A stretch of 64,000 nucleotides of DNA from Laburnicola sp. R22_1 (lineage: Eukaryota > Ascomycota > Dothideomycetes > Pleosporales > Didymosphaeriaceae), in contig JACONQ010000002.1 in assembly GCA_014281115.1 (NCBI GenBank), positions 1,984,001 to 2,048,000 of the forward strand. Direction: 5' to 3'. This document shows positions 1-10,805 of this stretch, piece by piece. Position 1 is the first letter of the stretch. Every line of letters begins with the position of its first letter. The notes under the pieces were generated by a model. It worked only from the letters and a program-made list of their open reading frames with translations. It had not been told where the DNA came from and searched no databases. Position numbers and translations under genes: made by a program.

Positions 1-426
1 ACGTTGCTAATTCGTTACCTAGAGTTCAAGGAAATCCGTAAAGAATGGAAAGCAAAGAAGAAGGAGGAAGAGGCACAGCGCAAGGCTGATGAAGAACGGG
101 CCCGCGCCGCCGACCAGGGTCGCGGACACGACAACGGCCCAGAACCCTCCCAGGGTAATGTCTACGGTCAGATGCGACAGGCAGTTGGCGTGCCAGGTCA
201 AGCGCCAGGTCATCCACAACTCCCCCCTATCGGTTACCAACCTGCTGCGTCTGGCAACACCTCGGGACCGCCATATGGCACGCAAAGCCCTGGGCTTCCG
301 GAGGGCATGGCTCAGTATTCCACCCCCACTAGCAATGCCTACAACAGCCCGAATAGTAACAGCAGCAGTTACCCGCAGTCACCCTACGGCTCGAACCCGC
401 AAATGTACCACCAGCAAGGTCACTAG
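1..426 (+). CDS. 3' end of an unidentified protein-coding gene
   Basis: The reading frame is open from the left edge (frame 1) to a TAG at 424-426, giving about 141 residues of a C-terminus; the true start lies outside the window. The first 35 residues are a strongly charged helix rich in K, E and R (EFKEIRKEWKAKKKEEEAQR), likely coiled-coil. The rest is a low-complexity tail rich in P, G, Q, S, N and Y, with repeated YG, YGS and SPY patterns, ending in MYHQQGH. Such a basic helix plus disordered tail is common in fungal nuclear regulators, for example HMG-box or other DNA-binding proteins, but no domain is visible here and I assign no function. Codon choice and base composition match the other genes of the block. 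Confidence is high that this is coding and low for any role. Confidence 0.72.
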   Translation, partial: TLLIRYLEFKEIRKEWKAKKKEEEAQRKADEERARAADQGRGHDNGPEPSQGNVYGQMRQAVGVPGQAPGHPQLPPIGYQPAASGNTSGPPYGTQSPGLPEGMAQYSTPTSNAYNSPNSNSSSYPQSPYGSNPQMYHQQGH

Positions 427-3400
427 TATCAATACTGATCTGTGCATCGGCTTGGAGTGACGTTTCAGCAGCAGATGCAACCTCGAACAACTTCCAGCCA
501 TGGCAGCGTCAAAAGTTTCCTTCCTCGCTGTCTCGTTTACAAAGCTTGCAACTTCTAATAACGAATTAAATTTATTTTGGAGGAACTCTGATGTGTATCA
601 CGAGCCAGGAAGCATGGGACGGTGTAGTATCTGTTAGCTCTGTTTCGACCTGCATTTTCAACGGGCGGGCGGCTGTATGTCTCTTCTTGGTGTTTACGGT
701 TCCAACAGTGGACGATTTTCAAATGGAGATTCCCCTTGGTGATACGACAGGTTTCTTTTCATCACGACAAGGCCGAAAGGTGGTCAAAAGATAGAGGTGG
801 GTGGAGGTGTAACCATGGGATGGTTTGTTTGGTTTTCGTCTGTTCTACGAGGCCAAAAATTGGTTTGCGCTTTCCATTTTCTACGCGGCCTAGACATGTG
901 CATGCGACATGGCGCTTGAAACAATTGTATTCCCTTTCTCACTTCTTTGGCAAATATTGTTTGGTGTCATTTGCAACGAGGGGCGGTACACTTGTGGGGT
1001 GATGTGTGTAGAAAGGCGGGAGCGGGAAACCAGTGGATTTGTGGACCGTCTCTCGAGCACGGTAGGAGCCCAAACATCAGATCATTTTACTTCGACTTTT
1101 TTGCTTGCTTGCCCCGTTCCTGCAACACTAGGTAGCTGCTGTCCATTCAATGAGCATTCCATGTACACAAGACACAGCGCTGGAGCGACCCAAGGTGCTC
1201 CCTGGCAGACGCAGGACAGGAATAGCACCACATGCTGGATCTGCATGTGCATGCAGTGCAGGATCTTACTTCTTGTTATGGAACAACGTGGAACGAACGA
1301 GGGCGAAGGGCCTGGTTACCTCAAACACCTCGTTTCGTTGCCGACGCACATGGATGCAGGAAGGGTAGGTGAAATGTGAGGGGAGGCCATTTGCTGCCCT
1401 CACCGATGAACAGCATGGCCATCTTCATTGGCTGGTGGAGCTCACGACCTGCAAAGCAAGGTGAAACGGGCAACTGGGGCGCACGCAAAAACGTCAGTTG
1501 TCTACGCGGTTACCGATGAGGAAGCTAACGGGCGCCCATGTGGTAGCTAGGAGAAGGCGGGGGAGGAGTGACGTGAGATGCCGTTCTGTCTCGTGTTCGG
1601 CTATCGGGATAAAATGTCGTGTGCGTGTGGCTCTACTGCTCAGGAAAATAGCAAAGGAACGGAAAAGGGGAGGTGGCCGGTGGGGAAGTGGCATCGGATA
1701 CGGACACGGGACGCATGCAGGCAGTGTACGCCAGGCGACGACAAGCCCAGGATGCAGTGGGGCGAGGGTACAGTACATTGCGCAACGTGGAGTCCGTATC
1801 GATGGAAGGCATGGAAGGGCTTAGCGATATCTCGTCCTCGAGCACCGAGGTGGATGTACGATGGCAGGCGAGGATGTGAGTGGGTGGTTTTGGCGCCGTG
1901 GCAGGCGAGCTTCATGTGCGAGGTAATGCACACGCTGCTCTTACCGCTTTGCCTTTAGCCAGACCGGCCCAACGACTGGCTGCAGAATCGGGAGTCCAGC
2001 CAGGCTGGCACTTGCGAGGCAACGACGTACAGGGTGAATAGATGAGGGCGGGCGGGCATGGATCATGATGCGTGCGAAAGAAAAAAAAAGTCTTTTTGGC
2101 GAATCCAAGGGCGGTTGGCGGCTTGGTTGGTAGACTGGTGACGCACAAGAAGCTGGTGGGGACACGAAAAACTCCGCAGCTGCCGGAGATAGCGGTGGGT
2201 ATGCATGAGAGGTGTGGGACGAAGAGGCGGTGGAGTGGTGGTGTGCACTCATTCGCTCTGTCGTCAATCAACCGATTGGTCATGCGCCCGACCAGAGATT
2301 GCGCTGCTGGCACTGCTCGCTTGCTTGCCGTTTTGACATGCTTCTGCCAGATGTGGAACTGCACCTGTCATCCGAGGCCACATTGGGCGCGCACCAACAG
2401 CACCGTTTTGCGAGCAGAGCCGACCCTGGCCGGACAGCCAAAGCAATTTTCACGAGAGTTTGCCAGGGATCCATAGCAAGTATCAGTACGATGCGGGACA
2501 TGGGTTCGAGACGTCGAAACTAACATCTGGGGGATGATGCGAGATGGGCTCTAGCGGCCCAAACCATGAACGCTCCGTCGGCCTTTGCTTTTTGCGTCCT
2601 AGGAGCCGGGTGGCCGCGCTGGAGGATGACAGGCAAAACGGCGCCCTGAATGACGGGCGGCAACTAACGTGCAGGCGAGCCTAGGCCAAGCAGCAAAGCG
2701 TGGATAGGTGTGTTACACAGCAGGAGGATGCAGTCCCGTGCAAGAGCACTGGGGAGCCAGTACGGGAACTTCGGGAAGCTTGGCTGTGAGCCGTGAGCTC
2801 GGCGGGACCCTGAACGAGGCTTGCTATCCGCCGTTCGCAGCGCTGGAGCAGAAGCAAAATATACATTGGGCTGGCAGAGCATACCGAGCAATCACACCGG
2901 TCGGCGGCGGGGGTAAGGGCAGACACAATGTCACTGCAATACGACTCCTGCAACGATAACGCACCTCATCACTCGACGTCACGCCGGCGCCGAACGACTG
3001 GTCCTCGCCCTGCTCACGTCGCACACAAACGTCCTTCTCCAGCCGGTGCGACGGGCGCTACTCATCAACGGGCGATCGACGGCCGTCTTCGCACCAGCGT
3101 CGACGATCGCATGCGCCTCTCGTTACCAGCCTTGCGGATCAGTGTAGTACAGACGGACAATCCGTGCCGCCACGTTGGCCGAAGGATGGGCGGGTTGGCA
3201 CCATGGCAGGTGGCTGCGAGCTGGCGGCGTGCTTCTCCCCAGCCTAAGCCGGGACTGGGTTTGGGCATACGGGACAATGTCGTGCGCTAGCTGGGTAGGC
3301 CGACAGCCAGTCTGCTTGCTAGAGGACGCCTGTCCCAGCAGCCCGGATGGAGCAGAGCAGCGGCCCTGCGCGAAGGCAGACGGTCCTGGCTGATAAGAAT

Positions 3401-3748
3401 AAAACGCAGCCTCATAGCCGACTGAGCTAGGCCGCCGACGGCGGCAGGGCGAGCGCCGATGAGGTGAATTTAGGGTGCAACGTTTTTCCTTGCGCCGTAG
3501 ACAGACGGCGGCACAGGCGCGGGAGCCAGCATGCCCGTGGATGGTTGCGTGCCCGGGTGCGACGTTGTTGACGTTCTGCAGTCGGTAGGTACATCATAAT
3601 CATATAGATGCCATTTGCGTGTCACGTGCCTGTTATTTGGACGTCACGTGCGCGACCATCGGCCCCGGGGGGCGAACCGCAAATGTTCCGCGCAACTTTT
3701 CGATCGCGTCAATGCAACTTCCCAACCAGCATACCTGCCCGCGCCTCC
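427..3748. other. 3.3-kb intergenic region, no gene recognised
   Basis: Base composition is balanced to GC-rich, unlike the repeat block. It should include the 3' UTR of the preceding gene and the promoter of the PPR gene. Open frames of 60-150 codons occur on both strands, but they overlap each other, have no recognisable domain, no good codon bias and no intron structure. One on the minus strand (1912-2364) owes a run of F to an A-rich tract near 2080. A GATA-type site (TGATAAG) lies at 3391-3397. A non-coding RNA or a poorly conserved gene cannot be excluded. Confidence 0.6.
3623..3650. promoter_or_regulatory. Paired CACGTG E-boxes upstream of the PPR gene
   Basis: Two copies of TCACGTGC are present, with CACGTG cores at 3623-3628 and 3645-3650. 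Their starts are 22 bp apart, about two helical turns, so both would face the same side of the helix. They lie 99-126 bp before the preferred ATG at 3749. CACGTG is the palindromic site of bHLH proteins such as Cbf1, and in fungi it is often found near genes for mitochondrial functions. Function is inferred from motif, pairing and position only. If translation started at the earlier in-frame ATG (3608) the boxes would lie inside the coding region, which is one reason to prefer 3749. Confidence 0.5.
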
Positions 3749-5982
3749 ATGCTCAGCTGTCGCGCCTGCCTGTGGCGATGCATACAAGCACTCGAAACGT
3801 CACCCGTGCAGACGCATCGTCTCCGCCGTGATGGGCTTTCGGCGCTCGTCGCAGTCCAGCAGAGATCCCATACCTCCTCCGCGAGGGCTGACCGCACCAA
3901 GGAAGCTCGCTCCACGGAACATCCAAACGTAGAAAATGCCTCCAAGGCAAAGGGAGCGCGGCCGCGGGAAAAGGGGCCATGGGAAGAGTCAAAGCAGGCG
4001 CAAGAGCGGACGCGGCAGATCAGTCGTGTGGTCAAGCAAGGGCCAGGGAAACAGATGTCCGACACAGAAATGTGGCTAGGCAAACGCGACCCTCGAGTGT
4101 CCGCCCAAGATTTCGACAGGCGAAGAAGGGAACTCCAGTATCTCCACGATCCGCTCGAAGTTGCTACTTTCGTAAAAAAGGAACTGGGGAAGGGCAGGTT
4201 GCAGGAGATGCTGCAGCTGGTCCGAATGGCCGGTCACTCGATGCAGGTCGTGGTCAGCTGGAATCACATCATTGACCATTTAATGGCCAAGGAGCGGATG
4301 ACGGACGCTCTAAAGCTGTACAACGAGGTAGGACCGCGCAACCCCGTGTCCGACTTGACGCTCACATCGCGCAGATGAAGAAACGCGCGCAGTTTCCCGA
4401 CTCGTATACGTACACCATCCTTCTCCGCGGTCTGGCGTCCAATGCTCACCACTCCGGTGCTCTTACCAAAGCCCTCTCTACGTACCACTCCTTGGCCGCG
4501 CCGAATTCTAGAGTAAAGCCAACTTTTTTTCACACCAACGCAGTTTTGACTGTCTGCGCGCGGGCACTCGACATGGATGCATTGTGGAGCATTGCGGCAA
4601 GGATACCAGAGAAAGGTCCCGGTGCAGCAAATGCAACCACCTTCACTATTATTCTCAATGCGATCCGACAAAGCTTGCTGGTCGGCGCGCCGCATGGAGA
4701 GACCGATACGGAACTTGCTCACAGACGCGAACGCGGCGTCGTTCAAGGAAGACGCCTCTGGGAAGATATCGTAGCGAAGTGGAAGAACGCGGACTTGATA
4801 ATTGAGGAAGAGCTGGTTTGCGCTATGGGTAGATTGCTCCTCGCCGGAAGCAGACCCCGCGACTGGGACGATGTACTCTCTCTGGTCGAGCAAACTATGG
4901 ACATACCACGGCTTGTGCCTCGACTAGGAACTATAGCACGCCAAAGTTTACCACGGATCCGGGCCACCTATACACCGCAAGATTTCAAAGTCGACGACGA
5001 TCATCTAGGACCAGACAACCCTCCCATGCGCGGAGATGAATTTCTTCCATTGGCCCTTCATGGATCAGGGAACACAAAGTCGAGTCCACTCACATATGCA
5101 ACTCCATCGAACGATACGTTGTCCATGGTTCAAGAAGCCTGCCAGAAAGTCGTAGCGATCCAAGCTGCCGATGAGTACTGGAACATGTTGACGGACCCAG
5201 GCACCTACGCCATCGTACCAGATACCGCCAATCTCCACCAGCGCTTGCGTCTTCTGCGCATCAATCGCGCATCAGCCGCCGCGTTGAAAATGATTCGGGA
5301 AGATTTTGTTGCTAAAGGCCTACCACTCAAACCCGGGACGTTTAGGATAGCGATGAGCACGTGTATTCGAGACAAGAACAATCACAACTCTCTTAGACAC
5401 GCCAGCCAGCTCCTACAGCTCATGATGGAAACTCTACCCAATGCGGATGCAAAAGCTAGCACTATGTATGCTGAGCTTGCTGTCAGCTTCCCCCTTGCCA
5501 AAGGGGAGGATCTCATCAGTGCACTAACATTCCTTCAACCGGTGTTAAAGAGTCTTAGGATCCAGCTCAGTGTAGGTGTGGACCGCCCAGACAGCCGTGG
5601 TGTTGGTACGGTTCCGCTAAAAGCAGACGAGAGGCAAGATGCTATTGGTGCGATTCGCAAAATCTACGCCGTTTACGACAGAATTCTTAGCGAGAACCTG
5701 ATCGCGGAGGAGCAGAAAGCTCCTTTCAAAGCGGAAAGAGCAAAGCTGTCTGCGTTATTGCATAGGATCACGTTCAAGGACTCTAACTCGAAATGGGAAA
5801 GAGCGAAGGAAGCGGTCGAGGGCAATCCAACTGTTCCTGTTGAGGAAGGAAAAGACAAGAAGGAAGGATCCAGAGGACAACGTGGACCGGGTGGTACCTG
5901 GCGGACGAGAAGGGTGCTGCCTCCTGATCAGCGGAAGCCCTGGTCTTCTACTGCGGCGCCGCTGCGGCACGACGCAGCGTGA
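3749..5982 (+). CDS. Mitochondrial pentatricopeptide-repeat (PPR) protein, two exons
   Basis: Exons are 3749-4327 and 4375-5982, giving 728 residues. The 47-bp phase-0 intron (GTAGGA...CTCAC...CAG) is required to join LYNE to MKKRAQFPDSYTYT, which restores a PPR helix pair. Exon 1 starts with a likely mitochondrial presequence (MLSCRACLWR..., arginine-rich, few acidic residues), followed by a disordered K/E-rich stretch. PPR-type helices begin near WNHIIDHLMAKERMTDALKL and continue with DSYTYTILLRGLA and TTFTIILNAI, the usual 'x-TYTxLLxGL' pattern. The C-terminus is basic and low-complexity. PPR proteins bind organellar RNA and act in mitochondrial transcript stability, splicing or translation; the specific target cannot be told from sequence. 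An in-frame ATG at 3608 would add 47 residues unlike a presequence. Long antisense frames at 4264-4893 are shadows. Family is fairly sure; orthology to a named yeast protein is not claimed. Confidence 0.85.
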
Positions 5983-6360
5983 ATGCGGTCTCGCGTGTCA
6001 TGGGACCATTCTGTAAAAGGAAGATAGCATGAGAAGGGACATCTGGGCGTTATTTCTAAAGGATAGATGTTGGGATTATTGAGCAATGCTCTTGTAACAT
6101 ACCATGACTGTTGTACCATACTGTAGACTTTTAGCTATAATTGTTTAATTCGAATTTTGCATTTTGCACCACTGCTATTTGCCTCAGAGCGTAAAATCAT
6201 CATGGAATCAGTATCCCGCCTGTGCAACACTGCAACGTCAATTCACCGGTTCAGAACAATTGGCCCGTGCGCCTAGCGCCAAGCACTAATGTCTACCAGC
6301 TGCCTCCGCGCCACCTCAACTTTCACAACCACCCAGCGCAATAATCCCAACTCGCCCACC
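5983..6360. other. Short intergenic spacer between PPR gene and rtf2
   Basis: This 378-bp spacer holds the 3' end of the PPR transcript and the promoter and 5' UTR of the next gene. It is AT-rich around 6060-6180. From about 6290 it becomes C/A-rich with few G, typical of a fungal 5' leader. An in-frame ATG at 6289 lies upstream of the chosen start of rtf2 and would add 24 residues. No other feature is seen. Confidence 0.6.
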
Positions 6361-7358
6361 ATGGGTAACGACGGCGGCAGCATCCCCAAACGCCGCGAAC
6401 TCGTCAAAGAAGCCGCCAAAGCCCTCACGACCGCCCAAATCAAAGAAGCAAAAGCCGAATCCCAAGACCACGCCTGGAACCACGACCCGCTGACCTCGAA
6501 ACCGCTCGCTTCGCCCGTCGTCTCCGACGCTTCCGGTACGCTGTACAACAAGGACTCGATATTGGAGTTTCTGCTCGCCGAGGAGGGGAGCGCGGAGAAG
6601 GTCGAGGGCGAGAAGGTCTTAGCTGGGAAGGTCAAGGGCTTGAAGGATGTGGTGGAGGTGAAGTTTGAGACAGAGGAGGATAATGGCGAGAAGAAGAGTG
6701 CGGGCGGGGCTGGGGGCAGGAAGGAGAGGTGGGTGTGTCCGATCACGAGGGTGGAGATGGGACCGCAGGCGAAGGCGGTGTATGTTGTGCCGTGCGGGCA
6801 TGCGTTTTCGGGGAGTGTGGTTAGAGAGGTGCAGGAGCAGATTTGCATGCAGGTATGTGGTTTTTACGCTTTTCCCGGTTTGGGCAAAAGAAGCTGACAT
6901 GCGCGCAGTGCAACGAGCCGTATGCTGAGAACGACGTTATACCTATCTTGCCCACTGTCCCGGAAGACATTGCGCGCCTCAATCTGCGCGTCAAAACACT
7001 CAAGGAGAAGGGTCTCACGCATGCGCTGAAGAAAGCGCCCGGCGGTAAGAAGCGCAAGAAGCTCGCCGAAAGCACCGCCAACGACTCTTCTACCGAAGCG
7101 AAAGCCAGCACCTCTGAAGAAGATAAGAAAGCTGCCTCGAAGCCTGAGCACAAGGATAAAGCAGAGAATGGCATCAAGAACGCTAGCACAGCGTATCTGA
7201 CGAAGAAGGTGCTCGAGGAGCAGGAAGAGAGGAATAAGAGGCGGAAGTTGCAGGAGAATGATAATGTGAAGAGTTTGTTTTCGAAGGGGAATCGGAAGGT
7301 GGATATGGCGAATAGTGCGGATTACATGACGAGGGGGTTTTCGATTGGGAGGAAGTGA
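6361..7358 (+). CDS. rtf2: Rtf2-family protein (replication termination factor 2), two exons
   Basis: Exons are 6361-6852 and 6909-7358, giving 313 residues. The 56-bp phase-0 intron has canonical GTATGT, CTGAC and CAG signals. The N-terminus MGNDGGSIPKRRELVKEA is the hallmark of the Rtf2 family and fixes the start at 6361 instead of the in-frame ATG at 6289. Residues near 120-175 form the divergent RING-like fold: WVCPITRVEM, then VVPCGHAFSG, then CNEPYAENDVIPILP, with the C-x-H pair in exon 1 and the CNEPY cysteine encoded just after the intron. The C-terminal third is lysine-rich (GGKKRKK) and ends in a conserved NSADYMTRGFSIGRK-type tail. In fission yeast Rtf2 supports replication-fork pausing at the RTS1 barrier and has also been linked to splicing; human RTF2 is removed from stalled forks by the proteasome. 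Nuclear location is expected. Assignment is confident. Confidence 0.95.
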
Positions 7359-10300
7359 GTGAGCTAAGGGTGTGGCGTTGAGGCATGCATTATTTTGGCT
7401 TGGGTGTTAAGGTACGCTGCTTTACCTTGATTCACAGCGTTTTTTAGCACACCTACAGCTTTCTCTCACAGCGTTATACCGTGTACGGAACGTGCGCGAA
7501 GTATTCTTCATGATAGTTACGGTACGCGGATGCGAGCGCACTGGGGATTGCATTTGGTCGGCGTTTGGGAGAATGGTATGATTGTTCTCTATATGCGTAG
7601 CGGGCGGGTGCTGACGGGTTCCAACAAGATACCACATAGTTATTGACATGCGAGACGTGCATGGCACTATACCCATTCCTACACACGCTATAAATACTCT
7701 ATTCGAATTTGAGAGGTTGTTTTCATACAAGCATTCATCGCTATTAGTCCCTGAGCCGCTACTCAATCTCCCCATTTATCAGACTTGCCGTCAGCGTGAC
7801 CATACCCTCTTTCTAGCACAGTCGCTTTTCATCCCAACATATCCCTTTCGTAGCTCCGCCCTGGAAACATAAATAGCCGCATATTTCCTACCACCTCTCC
7901 GCTCACACACTACTCGCTCTGTTGGGCACTAAAAAGACAATTTCCCTCATGTTATGTTCTTGGAGAACTAAAAAATACCTCCTGATCTTCTCGATGTCCT
8001 TGGGTCTCTCCAAAAAAGTCATGGTCGCTGTCGCATGTCCTTGGATCTCCCTAAAAACGCAACCTAACCTACAGATGTCCTCGGATCTCCCTAAAATCAT
8101 AACACAACCTGAAAATGTCCTTTGATCTCCCTAACAGCACATTCCACATACACATGTCCTGCGCTCCCCTCAAAAGCACACACGCCTTGGTCCATGAAGT
8201 CTGGACGTTCTGCCTTCTGCGACGCTCACTCAAATGGCGTTCCTCATCAAGTATGGGCGTCCGCGTTCGGAAAAGCTGATCACATATGCGAGATATGTCT
8301 CGGATCTGGACCCGAGATCGGACGCTCCTTACAGGTATATGCCCTTTCGACAATGCGCTGCTACTTCCCTCTATACCGTTTTGAAGAGGGCGCAGAGTAG
8401 AATCCCCTTAGTCCCCAGGCCATGCCGCGAGGCCGCAAATTTCAGTGCTAAAATAACCCAAGTACGTCGAGATGCTTGTCCTTCGGACTCTCTGGTCCGG
8501 CATGTGGGATACAAAAAATGGTGGTGGGATTTGATGGTGGTGTTGGTCGTGCGAGCTCGAAATGAGAAGTAAGAAAACCCCTGAACAGGATGAACATGTG
8601 TGGTGTGGCACTTCTCGCGCTCTCTACATCAAAACTAGAAAGCAGTTCGTAGGATACATGTGCTGTTGGTCTTGCTCGGACACGACAAAAGATATCGACA
8701 AATCATTATGTGTCCAACACGCACACACTCTACCCTATGTGGTGCTTTTAGCTATTAGGTTGAGAGTGTATAAACTTGCGCTTTCTCCTAAGCCTTCAGT
8801 CCAGCACTTGACTGCGACTATGGAAGGGGACTAAAAAACCGCCAAATCAAGTACATGGCTTCCTGGGTCTTAAATTCGCTGAAGAAGTTAACAATGCGCT
8901 TCCTTGCTTTTAAAAGTAATAAGCCGTTCTGGATGGCTTTGTCTGACGTTCTTCGGACACTGGCGAAATAAAAAACCCTCACTGCGGCAAATTACGGCTG
9001 TGTCTGCTCGCGCTGGAAAAGCGACTTAGAAAGCTGGCTGTAGCCAAAGTCTTTTTACTGGGGACTTATGCCCTATCTGCATGAGACAAGGGTTATATAA
9101 ACAACTTGTCCGCTCGTCATGGTTTTCTTCTCTACAACGATCTACTGCCGTGTTGGAGACTAAGAAATTGATATCTTTACTTTATGTGTGTAGCACTGCG
9201 ACAGAAGATACAGTTGAACCACAGAATGGTGGCTGGTTGGCCTTGGAAAACACCATGGGCGATGTTCATATGGACAGTTGGGTCTAGAAAAACAAGGCGA
9301 ATCCGGACATGGACCTGCCGCGTTGTTGCGTCTAGAATGACTCAGCAACAACTCTTATGAACTAACGCGTTGTTCTGGCGAAGTGATCACAAGCTTCAGT
9401 GGCGCGCTTAATGTGTCTGGTTCTGCTCTGGTTGGGAACATGCCTGGAAGTACTCCCGTGTGGCTGAGCAAGTTCCCAGTCGCTTACTCGAAAGACAGAC
9501 GACAATGCACAATGCCTCTCTGGGAGAGACTGGCGTTCCCTCTACCCGAGCCTTTCGGCCTCCGAAACCCTTCCTAAAAGAAGGATATGCGTGCCCTGCG
9601 TTAGGTGTCTTTCTTAAGGAGCGAATTCCCGACCGGAATCTCCAGCAAGGGGACTTCAGACCCCGAATTATCTCCAACGCGAGGTCTGAGAATGAAGACA
9701 TGTCAGATACGCTTCATGTGGAAGGTGGAAGCTAGTGTCGTGTCTGAAGTACACATGTCAAGTTTGGCGTCTCATATTCGTCCTGCAACCTTGCATGTGC
9801 TCCTCGAGAGCTCTTGAAGGTGCTGTAAATGTTATGACATGGTGGCCTGAAATTGCGTGGAGATGCGGCGCATGTGGTGTCCCTTTTGTTGAGACTGGGT
9901 TACGCGGTACTCCCTTCTCTTCTCCGGAAACTCCTTCGGTTGCCGTTATCGTTGTGGCCGCTTCTTCTGATTCTGCCACACATAGAAATGGAAGGCTTTA
10001 CCTAATATGATGCACATGTGTCAGGACGAAAGACCATACTGGAAGACAAGAATGTGGAAGCTGGGGCAGTGGGTGGAAATAGTGGCAAAGCATGCTTGGT
10101 GCCGAAAAGACTGGGTCAAGAGCTGTATGAGCAAACTCGCTGACAAACAAAGACGTAAAAGCTTTTGCATATGAGGAGTGCGCAACGTAACTCAACGGGA
10201 AACCATGTGAATGACCTGTCATGAGGTTGGAAGCAAAAGGAGAACGAGGAAGCAGCTGATGCGGAACTAAGATAGCCTTGAAAGGCAGGGTAACGTTAGG

Positions 10301-10805
10301 TACATATGTATGGGAAGTAGCCCAAAACTCGTACCCATGGCTCTGGGTCGGCGTCGAAGAAGACTGTGGAGGTTAATGGAAGGAAGAACGCAAGTATCAG
10401 GAGTTCGCAACTGATATGAGTCACTCATCGACCAATGGGAGGTCTCCTGTAGTTCCCGCCGCTACATAGGGTCTTCCCTGTTACTTCCCCACGTGTCGCA
10501 TTACAAAGCTTCACGTAGACCGTCACTACCAATAGAACATCGTAGATAGTTTCCGCCTCAGATATTCATTGGTTTCCATACCCATAATCATGATAGATCA
10601 GTGTCAGCGGCCGGCCAGAAGACGTCGCGATGGGTGTGCTTACGAAGAAAGATGAAGGGGCATTGTCGAATAGAGGCCGAATGAGCGAGGAGCAAGAACA
10701 CAAATACCAGCAAAGGAAGCTGGAAAACATGAGCATGGACTACTGCAAACTTGATTTATACGAGTACCTGCCATCCAACTCACCATCAAGAATCATCAAT
10801 AAGCC
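7359..10805. other. 3.4-kb region without a convincing gene
   Basis: It lies between rtf2 and the NmrA-like gene, in base-balanced DNA. Apart from the minisatellite at 7954-8193 I see no structure. Small open frames (for example 8234-8572 +, 9383-9735 +, 9758-9979 -) have no recognisable domain, overlap on opposite strands and show no splice-joined continuation. The last 60 bp before 10806 look like a fungal 5' leader (CA-rich), with a TATA-like TTTATA about 50 bp upstream of the ATG. A decayed gene or a species-specific small protein is possible. Confidence 0.55.
7954..8193. repeat. Minisatellite, about 40-bp unit, six degenerate copies
   Basis: Units begin with ATGTCCT or close variants at 7954, 7994, 8035, 8075, 8115 and 8154, so the spacing is 40, 41, 40, 40 and 39 bp. 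The shared core is ATGTCCTTGGATCTCCCTAA, followed by a variable A/C-rich half. Copies 2 to 4 of the series are the most alike; the outer ones are eroded. The unit length is not a multiple of three, so a coding repeat is unlikely. Overlapping small frames on both strands are by-products. Confidence 0.8.

Noticed and set aside
1912..2364. 150-codon minus-strand frame in the first spacer
   Set aside because: Low-complexity composition, a run of F from an A-rich tract, no domain, and overlap with equally long frames on the other strand.
4264..4893. 209-codon open frame on the minus strand
   Set aside because: It lies antisense to the well-supported PPR gene and has no recognisable domain; it is a shadow of the GC-rich coding strand.
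8234..8572. 112-codon + frame beginning MAFLIKYGRPRSEK
   Set aside because: It looks slightly protein-like at first, but there is no family match, no intron-joined continuation and a competing antisense frame; not enough to call a gene.
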